A stretch of 64,000 bases of DNA from Bacillus sp. BP-3 (GTDB lineage: Bacteria; Bacillota; Bacilli; Bacillales; Bacillaceae_G). Under the pieces are notes generated by a model that saw only the letters and a list, made by a program, of their open reading frames with translations, did not search any database and was not told where the DNA came from. Shown one piece after another: positions 38,473-47,558 of the stretch. The stretch is from NCBI RefSeq assembly GCF_028401955.1, contig NZ_JAQOTJ010000014.1, positions 53,004 through 117,003 of the forward strand, in the 5' to 3' direction. How positions within the stretch are numbered: position 1 is the stretch's first letter; each line of letters begins with the position of its first letter. The translations under genes were made by a program, and so were the position numbers.

Positions 38473-39411
38473 TTATTTTACCTGTACTTTCGATCGTAAC
38501 GAAAAGCCTAAATCAATTATACCTAAGATTGTCATAAGAGGAAACAAAACCGGCACAAACAAACCTACAACAAAGATTAAGATTGGAACAGCTTTAGTAT
38601 ATCCTTTTGTATTTGTAAAAAAAGCAAGGAACGAAAAACCTTGAAACAACAGTAAAAAGGTAAAAATTGTTGATAAATTCAAGAACATCATTTCTACATA
38701 TGAACCAGCTTCTATTTTTACAAAAGAAGCGGACAAAATAATCACGACATACAACCAAACAATACTCTTTGGAATTTGTATATCACGAAATTTGGGCCAA
38801 GATGCCGCCGTGTACTTTAATCGTTTTAAAACACGATTGGCAATTAAAATAGTAATCCAAGAAGAGAATAGCGAAGCCATAGCAAGTACAGTTGGTAAAA
38901 GCATCCCAATTGTATTAACCGCTTTTTTCAATTCAGCTAGCTGCCCTTCATTTACAGATGCACCCGCCATTTTCATAAACTTCTCGCTTTGTTCCATCGA
39001 TTGTTTGAACATATCTTGCATCTGTTTCACAATATCTATATTAAAAAACTGTATGCTAACAATATACAGCAATACAAAACTTACAAGATATACAAGTGTC
39101 CCAACCAATAAAATTTCAATAACACTTTTTTTCTTTTTATACATATACCCTAATATAACACCTGTTACTCCGAACATAAGTGTATTCGCAATACTAAGAG
39201 GCGAACTCACAATAAGCGTTACTAGAACTGCCGCTCCTAATAACATACAAGCACCACTTAACTGATATCTTATCGTAAAAATAAGAAATGGCAACGGCAA
39301 TGCAAACATAAATATAGCCCCTAAAACAGGCATATACAGAGAAGCAAGAAGCAAAATAGCATATAAAGCAAGTAATACTGCTCCTTCTGTAATGAGTCGT
39401 GTGCGTTTCAT
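38473..39411 (-). CDS. yybS: YybS family membrane protein (DUF2232)
   Basis: 312 residues with about eight hydrophobic helices and a hydrophilic loop around 135-170 (SMEQSEKFMKMAGASVNE). Conserved next to gdpP and rpsR in Bacillus. Function not established; the fold suggests a small-molecule transporter S-component-like protein. ATG 39411 follows GAGGGTGTGAAAA. Confidence 0.88.
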   Translation of the reverse strand: MKRTRLITEGAVLLALYAILLLASLYMPVLGAIFMFALPLPFLIFTIRYQLSGACMLLGAAVLVTLIVSSPLSIANTLMFGVTGVILGYMYKKKKSVIEILLVGTLVYLVSFVLLYIVSIQFFNIDIVKQMQDMFKQSMEQSEKFMKMAGASVNEGQLAELKKAVNTIGMLLPTVLAMASLFSSWITILIANRVLKRLKYTAASWPKFRDIQIPKSIVWLYVVIILSASFVKIEAGSYVEMMFLNLSTIFTFLLLFQGFSFLAFFTNTKGYTKAVPILIFVVGLFVPVLFPLMTILGIIDLGFSLRSKVQVK

Positions 39412-39429
39412 TTTTCACACCCTCTTTCT

Positions 39430-39456
39430 ATAAAGTGAAACTTCTATCATGGTTAA
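39430..39456 (-). repeat. bcr1-like terminus upstream of yybS
   Basis: ATAAAGTGAAACTTCTATCAT, a truncated family end in reverse orientation, just upstream of the yybS ribosome binding site. Confidence 0.5.
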
Positions 39457-39474
39457 CAAAAAGAAAAGAATAGC

Positions 39475-39510
39475 AAAATGCACAGTAGAGTATCACTCTA
39501 CTGTGCATTT
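39475..39510 (-). terminator. Terminator of rpsF-ssb-rpsR
   Basis: AAATGCACAGTAGAGT against ACTCTACTGTGCATTT with a tiny loop, then a T-rich tail. Confidence 0.9.
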
Positions 39511-39519
39511 CATACCTTT

Positions 39520-39792
<273 letters not shown>

Positions 39793-39800
39793 CTACCCCA

Positions 39801-40310
39801 TTAGAAAGGTAAGTCATCGTCTGAAATATCAATCGGTTGACCTACATTTGCAAATGGATCGTCATTTCTAGTAAATCCAGCATTATTGCCATTGTTACCA
39901 GATTGACCAAATGGGTTTTGAGAGCCTTGATTTCCGAACCCTGCTCCCGATGGTTGCTGATTGAATGAACCGCGTTGCTCACCACCGCTATTACGCGGCT
40001 CTAAAAATTGTACGTTCTCCGCTAGCACTTCTGTTACATATACACGCTTACCATCTTGTCCATCGTAATTACGAGTTTGAAGACGTCCGTCTACGCCTGC
40101 TAAGCTACCTTTTTTCAAATAATTTGCCACGTTCTCTGCTTGTTTACGCCATATTACACAGTTAATAAAGTCAGCTTCACGCTCACCTTGCTGATTCGTA
40201 AATGCGCGATTTACAGCTAACGTGAAAGTAGCTACTGCAACACCATTGGGCGTGTAACGTAAGTCAGGGTCCTTAGTTAAACGACCAACGAGTATAACAC
40301 GATTCATCAA
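39801..40310 (-). CDS. ssb: Single-stranded DNA-binding protein
   Basis: 169 residues from TTG 40310, which gives MMNRVILVG and has AGGGAGAG 8 bases upstream; ATG 40307 is the alternative. OB-fold domain (residues 1-110) with [13 protein letters not shown], then a Gly/Asn/Gln-rich flexible linker and the acidic tip DDDLPF that binds partner proteins. Replication and repair. Between rpsF and rpsR in one operon. Confidence 0.96.
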   Translation of the reverse strand: MMNRVILVGRLTKDPDLRYTPNGVAVATFTLAVNRAFTNQQGEREADFINCVIWRKQAENVANYLKKGSLAGVDGRLQTRNYDGQDGKRVYVTEVLAENVQFLEPRNSGGEQRGSFNQQPSGAGFGNQGSQNPFGQSGNNGNNAGFTRNDDPFANVGQPIDISDDDLPF

Positions 40311-40340
40311 TCGAACCACTCTCCCTATATATCTTAATGA

Positions 40341-40628
40341 TTATTCTTCTTCTTTAACAACGATGTGACGAATGATATCTTCGCTGATCTTAGCTAAACG
40401 ATCGAATTCATTAATCGCTTCTGGATTAGAATTTACGTTTAAGATCATGTAGAAACCGTCACGTAAGTCGTTGATTTCGTAAGCTAAACGACGCTTACCC
40501 CAATCTTTTGTGTTAATGATTTCTGCACCATTTTCAGTTAAAACGCCTGCAAAACGTTCAACTAAAGCTTTTTGAGCTTCTTCTTCCATGTTTGGACGAA
40601 TGATGTACATGATTTCGTACTTTTTCAT
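40341..40628 (-). CDS. rpsF: Ribosomal protein S6
   Basis: 95 residues from ATG 40628 (AAAAGGAGGTG upstream). [22 protein letters not shown] and DGFYMILNV are diagnostic. S6 pairs with S18 on the 30S platform, and the S6:S18 dimer represses this operon by binding its leader RNA in many bacteria. The matching leader structure is present. Confidence 0.97.
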   Translation of the reverse strand: MKKYEIMYIIRPNMEEEAQKALVERFAGVLTENGAEIINTKDWGKRRLAYEINDLRDGFYMILNVNSNPEAINEFDRLAKISEDIIRHIVVKEEE

Positions 40629-40637
40629 TACACTTTC

Positions 40638-40677
40638 ACCTCCTTTTGGTCTAAACGGCCCATATTGGGCAAGGAGC
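40638..40677 (-). ncRNA. S6:S18-type leader RNA element
   Basis: On the minus strand CTCCTT pairs with AAGGAG, which is the rpsF ribosome binding site. It encloses an inner hairpin GCCC-AATAT-GGGC followed by CCG and GTTTAGACC. The CCG next to the inner stem and the sequestered site match the described S6:S18 autoregulatory motif. Confidence 0.75.
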
Positions 40678-40709
40678 AATTAATTTATAGTAATTACTCA
40701 CGAGTTTAG

Positions 40710-40738
40710 ATTATATCATAGTAAGTTAGAGGAATCAA
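40710..40738 (-). promoter_or_regulatory. Promoter of rpsF-ssb-rpsR
   Basis: TTGATT, 17-bp spacer, perfect TATAAT on the minus strand, about 80 bp before rpsF. Confidence 0.8.
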
Positions 40739-40755
40739 CTCACGAAAACATAAAA

Positions 40756-40786
40756 AACTTGGCAAATCCAATGAATTTGCCAAGTT
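40756..40786. terminator. Terminator of ychF
   Basis: AACTTGGCAAAT and ATTTGCCAAGTT, perfect 12-bp arms, 7-base loop, between the ychF stop and the rpsF promoter. Confidence 0.8.
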
Positions 40787-40819
40787 AAATACTTTATTTT
40801 TTCCTAGGAAATAAAAATA

Positions 40820-41920
40820 TTATACATTAAAGCGGAAGTGTACAACATCTCCGTCTTTCATAATGTATTCTTTTCCTTCTAAGCGTACTTTTCCAGCTTC
40901 TTTAGCAGCTGTCATAGATCCATTTTCTACTAAATCATCATAAGATACTGTTTCTGCACGAATAAATCCACGTTCAAAATCCGTATGAATGATTCCAGCA
41001 CATTGTGGTGCTTTCATTCCTGTTTTAAATGTCCAAGCACGAACTTCTTGTACACCAGCTGTAAAATAAGTAGCTAATCCTAATAAATCATAAGCTGCAC
41101 GAATTAATTGATCGAGACCAGATTCTTCAATACCTAGCTCTTCAAGAAAAACTTTTTTCTCTTGTTCATCTAACTCTGCAATTTCTGATTCGATTTTTGC
41201 ACAAACCACAATTACTTGTGAATTTTCTTTTGCAGCAAACTCTTTTACAATTTGTACATATTTATTTCCAGACGGATCGATTACATCGTCTTCAGAAACG
41301 TTTGCTACATATAGCATTTCTTTTATTGTTAATAAGTGAAGACCTTTTACTACTTTCATTTGCTCCTCAGTAAATTCAACTGTACGAGCCGGCTGTCCTT
41401 CTTCAAATGCTTCTTTTAAACGAACTAAAATTTCATGTTCAAATACAGCATCTTTATCTTTTTGTTTCGCTAATTTTGTAACGCGTTCAAGACGCTTATC
41501 AACAGATTCTAAATCCGCTAAAATAAGCTCTAAATTAATTGTTTCAATATCTGCAATTGGATCTACTTTTCCTGCTACGTGCGTAATATTCTCGTCTTCA
41601 AAACAACGAACTACTTGGCAAATTGCATCTACTTGACGAATATGAGATAAGAATTTATTTCCTAACCCTTCCCCTTTACTCGCACCTTTTACAATACCTG
41701 CAATATCTGTAAATTCAAATACAGTTGGCACAGTTTTCTTTGGTTCTACAAGCTCAGTTAATTTATTTAAACGATAATCTGGAACTTCTACGATTCCAAC
41801 GTTTGGATCTATTGTACAGAATGGGTAGTTCGCAGATTCTGCCCCTGCTTGTGTAATTGCATTAAATAGTGTTGACTTACCTACGTTCGGTAATCCAACG
41901 ATACCAGCCGTTAATCCCAT
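40820..41920 (-). CDS. ychF: Redox/ribosome-associated ATPase YchF (OLA1 family)
   Basis: 366 residues from ATG 41920 (AGGAGTGGATTAC upstream). G domain with GLPNVGKST (8-16) and DIAGIV; the G4 motif is changed to NVSE-type, which explains ATP preference in this family. A helical domain and a C-terminal TGS domain (about 280-364) follow. It binds ribosomes and has a stress-response role. B. subtilis yyaF in the same place. Confidence 0.95.
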   Translation of the reverse strand: MGLTAGIVGLPNVGKSTLFNAITQAGAESANYPFCTIDPNVGIVEVPDYRLNKLTELVEPKKTVPTVFEFTDIAGIVKGASKGEGLGNKFLSHIRQVDAICQVVRCFEDENITHVAGKVDPIADIETINLELILADLESVDKRLERVTKLAKQKDKDAVFEHEILVRLKEAFEEGQPARTVEFTEEQMKVVKGLHLLTIKEMLYVANVSEDDVIDPSGNKYVQIVKEFAAKENSQVIVVCAKIESEIAELDEQEKKVFLEELGIEESGLDQLIRAAYDLLGLATYFTAGVQEVRAWTFKTGMKAPQCAGIIHTDFERGFIRAETVSYDDLVENGSMTAAKEAGKVRLEGKEYIMKDGDVVHFRFNV

Positions 41921-42106
41921 GTAATCCACTCCTATGACTCAATCTTCCATCATTATAGATAGTAACGAATAAAATGACAAGCTTCATCCAAACTTATCAA
42001 GTGAAACGAATAATCTTTTATAGACAATTTCTCCCCTTCCATCTTCCGCGGATTTCTTATAAATTTGAAGCGGGAATCTTACTACCCATTAATCGCTAAA
42101 TAAAAA

Positions 42107-42133
42107 AACAGCAGCAACAACGCTGCTGTTTTC
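42107..42133. terminator. Terminator of the mscS-yyzM transcript
   Basis: AAAACAGCAGC and GCTGCTGTTTT with a short loop, 8 bp after yyzM. Confidence 0.85.
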
Positions 42134-42141
42134 TATTTCAT

Positions 42142-42339
42142 CTATTCTTCATGTTTTACAAGTACTTTCTTCACCTTGCGATCAAATTCTCTTCGAGGAA
42201 TTAATACCGAATGGTTACACCCCTCGCACTTAATCCGGATGTCCATTCCCATCCGGATAATCTTCCAACGATTTTCGCCACAAGGATGAGCTTTCTTCAT
42301 TTCCACTATGTCATGCAAGTTATATTGTTTTTGCTCCAT
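42142..42339 (-). CDS. yyzM: DUF951 protein YyzM
   Basis: 65 residues. HPCGENRWKIIRMGMDIRIKC and CEGC form a conserved pattern with Cys20, Cys38 and Cys41, suggesting metal binding and a small SH3-like barrel. Function unknown. 20 bp after the mscS-type gene, with which it is probably co-transcribed. Confidence 0.9.
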   Translation of the reverse strand: MEQKQYNLHDIVEMKKAHPCGENRWKIIRMGMDIRIKCEGCNHSVLIPRREFDRKVKKVLVKHEE

Positions 42340-42359
42340 TCTCTAAACTCCCCTCACTG

Positions 42360-43241
42360 CTAATTTACTTTCTCATTCATCAGTTCTTCACGGTTGTATA
42401 GAACCATACGCGGATATGGAATTTCAATCCCGTGTAAATCCAAACGATTTTTAATTTCTTTACGCAGTGCTCTCGCAACCACAAAATGTTGCATCGGTTC
42501 TACTTCAGCTGTAACCCTCAAAACAACCTCTGATGCTGCTAAACTCTGTACACCTAATAATTCCGGACGAGCAACCATTTGCTCATACCTTGTTGGTAAT
42601 TCATCTAACAACTTTTCAAGAACTTGTTCTGCATGTTCAATATCACTTTCATATGAAATAGCTACATCTACAAAGGCAACACTATTAGTAACAGAGAAAT
42701 TTGTTACTTCCTTAATACTTCCATTTGGAATAATGTGAATTTCTCCTGTCCATTTCTTCATTTTTGTTGTGCGTAAACCAATTTCTTGAATAACTCCTTC
42801 AAATTGACCTAAGCGTACATAGTCCCCTACTGAAAATTGATCTTCTAATAAAATAAAGAATCCAGTGATAACGTCTTTGACTAAGTTTTGTGCACCAAAA
42901 CCAACCGCCAAACCTACAACCCCTGCACCGGCTAATAATCCTTTTGTATCAATTCCAAATACTCCTAAAATCGCAATTATTACAATAAAAAAGATAACAT
43001 ATGTTAAAATGTTTTCTAACAATTTCGCTACTGTCATCGTTCGTCTTTCAGAAATTTGAATTGGTGATTTGGCCTTCATTTTGAAAGCATTACGGATAAT
43101 CACCCTGCCGAGCCGAATAACGACACTTGAAATAATAAAAATAAGTATGATTTTCAGCAAACCGAGACCGATATTCTCCCATAATCCTACGTTTAATAAC
43201 CAATTTGTAAAGTCTGTATATAAGTCGTGAAATCCCTTCAT
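42360..43241 (-). CDS. MscS-family mechanosensitive channel
   Basis: 293 residues. Three N-terminal helices, the last one (AGAGVVGLAVGFGAQNLVKDVITGFF, about 115-140) being the pore helix, then the beta domain (FSVGDYVRLGQFEGVIQEIGLRTT) and a cytoplasmic C-terminal domain. Releases solutes on hypo-osmotic shock. Conserved near yyzM/ychF in Bacillus. Confidence 0.93.
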   Translation of the reverse strand: MKGFHDLYTDFTNWLLNVGLWENIGLGLLKIILIFIISSVVIRLGRVIIRNAFKMKAKSPIQISERRTMTVAKLLENILTYVIFFIVIIAILGVFGIDTKGLLAGAGVVGLAVGFGAQNLVKDVITGFFILLEDQFSVGDYVRLGQFEGVIQEIGLRTTKMKKWTGEIHIIPNGSIKEVTNFSVTNSVAFVDVAISYESDIEHAEQVLEKLLDELPTRYEQMVARPELLGVQSLAASEVVLRVTAEVEPMQHFVVARALRKEIKNRLDLHGIEIPYPRMVLYNREELMNEKVN

Positions 43242-43371
43242 CGCGACCTACCTTTCTATCTCATATTCATTATTTATTGTAACAGAATTTCTCCTATATT
43301 TTACGAAAAAAGTTCTTTCATACACTTTTATTTTCGCATTCCATGAGGTATAAAATAACACATTTTTTTAT

Positions 43372-43387
43372 ATACTAGTACTAGTAT
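43372..43387. promoter_or_regulatory. Perfect 16-bp palindrome upstream of the mscS-type gene
   Basis: ATACTAGTACTAGTAT, 131 bp before the mscS-type start codon. Possible operator. The rest of 43242-43615 shows nothing recognisable. Confidence 0.3.
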
Positions 43388-43615
43388 TCTCCAGACTACA
43401 TGGTACGCTTCATCCTTTTTATACTTTATAAATCTATAAACAAGAGTGCCCTCTTCTTCTGCTCATATCATATCTTTTCAAACACTCTTATCCCATAAGA
43501 AAGCAACATCTACGCAGCAAGAATATCCGAATACCTAACATAGCATCAAGTTTCCCCTAGACTAAAAGTAAAATAGTTCTTACCTTAAGAGAAATATGTA
43601 ATATGCAAAATCAAG

Positions 43616-43898
43616 TTTATCCCGCTATTTTGGGGCAGTAAGACTCCCACCTCAAGATTCTGAGAAAATGTTGTCCAATTCTAGCGGCTAGAACCTCCGG
43701 TCGTTTCGCCTCCTCGAACGAGGGCAAAAAGCACCTCTCCGTTGGGAGATCCAACGTCCTACGATTCTGAACGAGCCGCTTCCGCTTTTCTAAAAAAGAT
43801 AGGAGGGAGATATAACTGCCCGTAAGAGCTCGATTGGGCAGGCTTTCCATCAGTGGGAGATGAGAAAAAACTCTCCACTGATAGGGGTTTCACTTTAT
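43616..43898 (+). repeat. bcr1-like dispersed repeat with nested insert (copy 2)
   Basis: Starts TTTATCCCGCTATTTTGGGG, ends GGGGTTTCACTTTAT. The core parts match copies at 46309 and 47583; the nested module runs from about TTGTCCAATTCTAGCGGC to GAGCCGCTTCCGC. It ends 39 bp before the yyaC start codon, so the yyaC promoter lies in or against it. Confidence 0.8.
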
Positions 43899-43936
43899 AT
43901 GAAATATACTAAATTCTATTAAAGGATGGATGCTTC

Positions 43937-44533
43937 ATGAATATCGGAAGTTTTCGTTTACCTTTTTTTGAAAAAGATTCACAGCAGATTATGTATCATG
44001 ATGCAAATTGCAATCAAACCATTAGTAGTTTTCTACTTTCTCATCTCCCAATCGAACAAAACTCTCCACTTATTATACTGTGTATTGGAACGGACCGCTC
44101 AACAGGTGATGCATTAGGACCCCTTGTTGGCTCAAAGCTACAAGACTGCAATATTCAAAATTTTCAGTTATACGGGACGCTAGAATCACCCGTCCATGCT
44201 TTAAACTTAGAAGAAACAATTACAGAAATACAAAAATCATTTATGAATCCCTTTATCATTGCAATTGATGCTTGTCTAGGAAAATCACAAAATATTGGTT
44301 CAATTACAGTTGGAAAAGGGCCCAGTAAACCTGGAGCAGCTATGAATAAAAATCTTCCCGCGATTGGTGATATGCATATTCATGGTATTGTAAATTTAAA
44401 TGGATTTATGGAGTTTTTTGTACTACAAAATACAAGACTAAATCTTGTTATGAAAATGGCTACTGGTATTGCAGAAAGTATTATTGAAACTGATAAAAAA
44501 ATTGCTGTAATGAAAAAAATAAACCATCTATAA
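43937..44533 (+). CDS. yyaC: Sporulation protein YyaC (GPR-like)
   Basis: 198 residues. DUF1256 fold related to germination protease GPR: ILCIGTDRSTGDALGPLVGSKL (about 51-72), IIAIDACLGKSQNIGSI, and KPGAAMNKNLPAIGDMHIHGIVN. Spore-formers carry it near spo0J; forespore expression is expected. Only plus-strand gene among minus-strand neighbours left of oriC here. ATG 43937 follows AAAGGATGGATGCTTC. Confidence 0.92.
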   Translation: MNIGSFRLPFFEKDSQQIMYHDANCNQTISSFLLSHLPIEQNSPLIILCIGTDRSTGDALGPLVGSKLQDCNIQNFQLYGTLESPVHALNLEETITEIQKSFMNPFIIAIDACLGKSQNIGSITVGKGPSKPGAAMNKNLPAIGDMHIHGIVNLNGFMEFFVLQNTRLNLVMKMATGIAESIIETDKKIAVMKKINHL

Positions 44534-44553
44534 CTGAAGATGGTTTATTTTTT
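44514..44553. terminator. Bidirectional terminator between yyaC and spo0J
   Basis: AAAAAATAAACCATCT and AGATGGTTTATTTTTT, perfect 16-bp arms. It overlaps the yyaC C-terminal codons and stop and reaches the spo0J stop. Confidence 0.92.
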
Positions 44554-44554
44554 A

Positions 44555-45403
44555 TCATTCTCCCGCTAAAATCTCTAAAATGCGTTGCAAATCATCTTTA
44601 TTGAAAAATTGAATTTCAATTTTCCCTTTTTCTTGTTTCGTTTCTTTAATTTTCACAGATGTTCCAAATCGGTCTCGTAGTACCGTTTCTTGTTCCACAA
44701 AAAAGATATTTTTTTGTGGTTTTTGTTTCTTTGTTTCACGTGAAACATATTCATTCATCTGCTGAATAATTTGTTCCAACTGACGGACATTTAATCCTTC
44801 TTTTTTAATTCGTTGCAATAAATTGTTAATTTTTGTTTTGTCTTTTAACGCAAGTAGCGTTCGTCCATGTCCCATAGAAATGCTTCCATTTACAATCATG
44901 TCTTGTACGAAAGATGGGAGAGAAAGTAAACGAATGTGGTTTGCAATATGCGGTCTGCTTTTTCCAAGCCGCTTTGCTAACTGTTCTTGCGTTACCTTAA
45001 GCTCTTCCATGAGCATTTGATAAGCTAATGCTTCTTCAATAGGCGTTAAATCTTCACGTTGCAAATTCTCTAGTAGCGCAAACTCCATCATTTGTTGATC
45101 ATTTAACTCTCGAACAACGGCAGGAACTGTTTTAATCCCTGCTTCTTTTGCAGCACGAAATCTCCGTTCTCCTGCAACGATTTCATATCCTTTAATACTT
45201 TTCCGAACAATAAGAGGTTGTAAAATCCCATGTTCTTTAATAGATAACGCTAATTCTTGAATTGCTTCATTATGAAAATATTTACGCGGCTGATATGGGT
45301 TAGGACGTAATTGATTTACTTGCAATTCTTGAATTGTTTCTCCCTCTTTCACATCTAAATCTGGAAAAAACGCATTAATTCCTCTTCCTAGTCCTTTAGC
45401 CAC
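44555..45403 (-). CDS. spo0J: Chromosome partitioning protein ParB (Spo0J)
   Basis: 282 residues from GTG 45403 (MAKGLGRGINAFF), the exact usual length; GGAAGTG is 6 bases upstream. N-terminal CTP-binding domain with GERRFRAA, helix-turn-helix (LAKRLGKSRPHIANHIRLL), C-terminal dimerisation. It loads on parS, slides as a CTP clamp, recruits SMC and stimulates Soj. It overlaps the soj end by 8 bp and contains parS in its own gene. Confidence 0.97.
   Translation of the reverse strand: MAKGLGRGINAFFPDLDVKEGETIQELQVNQLRPNPYQPRKYFHNEAIQELALSIKEHGILQPLIVRKSIKGYEIVAGERRFRAAKEAGIKTVPAVVRELNDQQMMEFALLENLQREDLTPIEEALAYQMLMEELKVTQEQLAKRLGKSRPHIANHIRLLSLPSFVQDMIVNGSISMGHGRTLLALKDKTKINNLLQRIKKEGLNVRQLEQIIQQMNEYVSRETKKQKPQKNIFFVEQETVLRDRFGTSVKIKETKQEKGKIEIQFFNKDDLQRILEILAGE
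44732..44747. promoter_or_regulatory. parS site
   Basis: TGTTTCACGTGAAACA, a perfect 16-bp match to the parS consensus, within spo0J about 10 kb left of oriC, as in B. subtilis. Confidence 0.97.
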
Positions 45404-46157
45404 CTGCAATCACTTCCTTTGCTAAATCTAAATACACTTCTGCCCCCCTTGACTTAGCATCATACATCATAATTGGTTTTCCATGACTCGGTGCTTCACT
45501 TAAACGTACATTACGCGGAATAATGGATCTATATACTTTATCTCGGAAGTATTTCTTCACTTCATCAATTACTTGTAATCCTAAATTTGTACGAGCGTCC
45601 AGCATTGTTAGTAAAACACCTTGAATTGCTAAATCTTTATTTAAATGCTTTTGTACAAGGCGAACTGTATTTAATAATTGACTTAACCCCTCTAGGGCAT
45701 AATACTCACATTGAACAGGGATAATAACAGAATCTGCAGCAGTTAATGCATTAATGGTTAATAAACCTAAAGATGGGGGACAATCAATAATAATATAATC
45801 ATATTCATCACGAATTGGTTGCAGCGCACGTTGCAGACGAACTTCCCGGGAAATTGTCGGTACAAGTTCTATCTCGGCTCCTGCTAGTTGAATGGTAGCA
45901 GGGAGTACCTCTAAATTTTCAGTTGTTGTTCTCTGTATAACAACGCGAACATCCATGTCTTCCACCAGCACATTATAAATACATTCATTTAAATCTGATT
46001 TTTCAATTCCGACTCCTGTCGTTGCATTCCCTTGTGCATCAATATCAACAAGAAGTACTTTTTTTCCTGCTTGTGCCAATCCAGCTCCTAAATTTACCGA
46101 TGTTGTTGTCTTTCCAACTCCACCTTTTTGATTAGCAATGGCAATGATTTTCCCCAT
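45396..46157 (-). CDS. soj: Chromosome partitioning ATPase ParA (Soj)
   Basis: 253 residues from ATG 46157, the normal Soj length; a longer frame starts six codons earlier. Deviant Walker A KGGVGKTTTSVN (about 10-21), switch VDIDAQGNAT, Walker B YIIIDCPPSLGLLTINAL. It binds DNA as an ATP dimer, regulates DnaA and works with Spo0J in origin segregation. Confidence 0.97.
   Translation of the reverse strand: MGKIIAIANQKGGVGKTTTSVNLGAGLAQAGKKVLLVDIDAQGNATTGVGIEKSDLNECIYNVLVEDMDVRVVIQRTTTENLEVLPATIQLAGAEIELVPTISREVRLQRALQPIRDEYDYIIIDCPPSLGLLTINALTAADSVIIPVQCEYYALEGLSQLLNTVRLVQKHLNKDLAIQGVLLTMLDARTNLGLQVIDEVKKYFRDKVYRSIIPRNVRLSEAPSHGKPIMMYDAKSRGAEVYLDLAKEVIAGG
45841..45854. promoter_or_regulatory. 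Candidate Noc-binding site (NBS) in soj
   Basis: ACTTCCCGGGAAAT differs at one base from the NBS consensus ATTTCCCGGGAAAT. Confidence 0.65.
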
Positions 46158-46308
46158 GATGTCACCTACTTTCAACCTTTATATCTTATTCTTCAAATGA
46201 TTATTTTCATTTTAACATGAAACAATCACGCTTCATTTGCTTCTGTATATTAAACTTCAAAATTTATTTACAAACTCCTTCTTAATTTTAAAAGAAAATA
46301 TAGTACTT

Positions 46309-46462
46309 ATAAAGTGAAACTTCCATCAGTGGGATGCTTTTCCCCGCTGATGGTTAGTTGAACCAATCGGGCTCTTAGGGGCAGTTATACCTCATCTTAC
46401 TTCTTTGCTTTCCTTAAAATCTCAAGGTGAGGGATATTACTACCCCTTAGTAGCGGGATAAA
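46309..46462 (-). repeat. bcr1-like dispersed repeat without insert (copy 3)
   Basis: Reverse orientation, 154 bp, flanked by ATAAA (TTTAT) on both sides. The ends match the longer copies but the nested module is missing, so this defines the core element. A second family end (46458-46481) shares its right-hand ATAAA. It lies in the 507-bp gap between soj and noc. Confidence 0.8.
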
Positions 46463-46487
46463 GTGAAACTTCCATCAGTAAGACCTC

Positions 46488-46606
46488 ACTATATAAATCA
46501 ATTTTGATTTTTCGACATATAGATTGCTGCTATGCATTGTCAGATGCTCTCGTCCCTCTAAAAAGAGAGGGGAAGTGTCATTTTTTAATTTGAATTTATA
46601 TAGTTT
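46488..46606 (-). repeat. Second-family dispersed repeat (copy D)
   Basis: Reverse orientation, with GAGCATCTG, AGCAGCAATCTATATGTCG and terminal inverted repeats ACTATATAAAT/ATTTATATAGT. It interrupts or abuts the truncated bcr1-like end at 46458-46481, giving a mosaic. Confidence 0.7.
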
Positions 46607-46625
46607 TTAATGCGTGACAAAACAA

Positions 46626-46655
46626 AAAGACCTCTACCGGGGGTTTGAGGTCTTT
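46626..46655 (-). terminator. Terminator of noc
   Basis: AAAGACCTC and GAGGTCTTT arms with a 12-base loop, after the noc stop. Confidence 0.8.
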
Positions 46656-46664
46656 CTATTTTTC

Positions 46665-47513
46665 TTACTTCTTTTTGGGAATTTTAATTGTAATTTGATA
46701 GTATTCATCAAATTCTTCTTCTTCTGAATTCACATTTAAGCCACTATTCGCAACCATTTGTAAAGATTGACGAATGGTATTCATTGCAATACGCATATCA
46801 CGGCTTACCGCTTTTTGTTTTGCTTTTCGTTTCGGTTTCGTTTCTTCTAACAACTTAGCAATTCTATCTTCTGTTTGCTTTACATTCAATTGCTTTTCAA
46901 CGATTTCTTGCAAAAGTTGTAATTGAATCTCTTCATTTTTAAGTGGAATAAGAGCACGAGCATGGCGTTCTGTAATACTCTTCTCTAATAGTGCTTGTTT
47001 AATCTCTTCAGGTAACTTTAATAGTCTCAATTTGTTCGCAATTGTAGATTGTCCTTTGCCTAATCGCTGTGCTAATGCTTCTTGCGTTAAATTATGTAAT
47101 TCAATTAACTTTTGATAAGCAACAGCCTCTTCAATTGCCGTAAGTTCTTCTCGTTGCAAGTTTTCAATTAAAGCAACAGAAGCAGTCTCAGTATCGTTCA
47201 AATTTTTTATAATAGCCGGAACAGTTTCCCAACCTAATTTTGTAGCAGCTCGAAAACGTCTTTCACCAGCGATAATCTCATATTTGCCCTCTTCATACTG
47301 TCGAACAACAATTGGTTGAATTAATCCATGTGTATGAATTGTAAGAGCAAGCTCTTCAATACGAGCATCATCAAAAATTGACCGTGGCTGATAACGATTC
47401 GGAACGATACTTGCTAACGGAATTTGTTTAATTTCTTCATGACTTTCTTCTTGTAGTGCTAATTCAGCCTCTTTATCTCCAAAGCCAAATAAACGAGAAA
47501 ATGTGTTTTTCAT
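46665..47513 (-). CDS. noc: Nucleoid occlusion protein Noc
   Basis: 282 residues from ATG 47513 (CAAGGTGGTGGAATATGT upstream). It begins with an amphipathic membrane-targeting helix ([12 protein letters not shown]), then the ParB-like CTP domain ([12 protein letters not shown]), helix-turn-helix ([19 protein letters not shown]) and dimerisation domain. It blocks FtsZ assembly over the nucleoid. Paralogue of Spo0J. Separated from soj by repeats and from rsmG by 387 bp of repeats. Confidence 0.95.
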   Translation of the reverse strand: MKNTFSRLFGFGDKEAELALQEESHEEIKQIPLASIVPNRYQPRSIFDDARIEELALTIHTHGLIQPIVVRQYEEGKYEIIAGERRFRAATKLGWETVPAIIKNLNDTETASVALIENLQREELTAIEEAVAYQKLIELHNLTQEALAQRLGKGQSTIANKLRLLKLPEEIKQALLEKSITERHARALIPLKNEEIQLQLLQEIVEKQLNVKQTEDRIAKLLEETKPKRKAKQKAVSRDMRIAMNTIRQSLQMVANSGLNVNSEEEEFDEYYQITIKIPKKK

Positions 47514-47558
47514 ACATATTCCACCACCTTGAATCCTATTGAATACTCTATACAAAAA

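Noticed and set aside
43617-43850. 77-codon minus-strand frame
   Set aside because: It is contained in a dispersed repeat copy.
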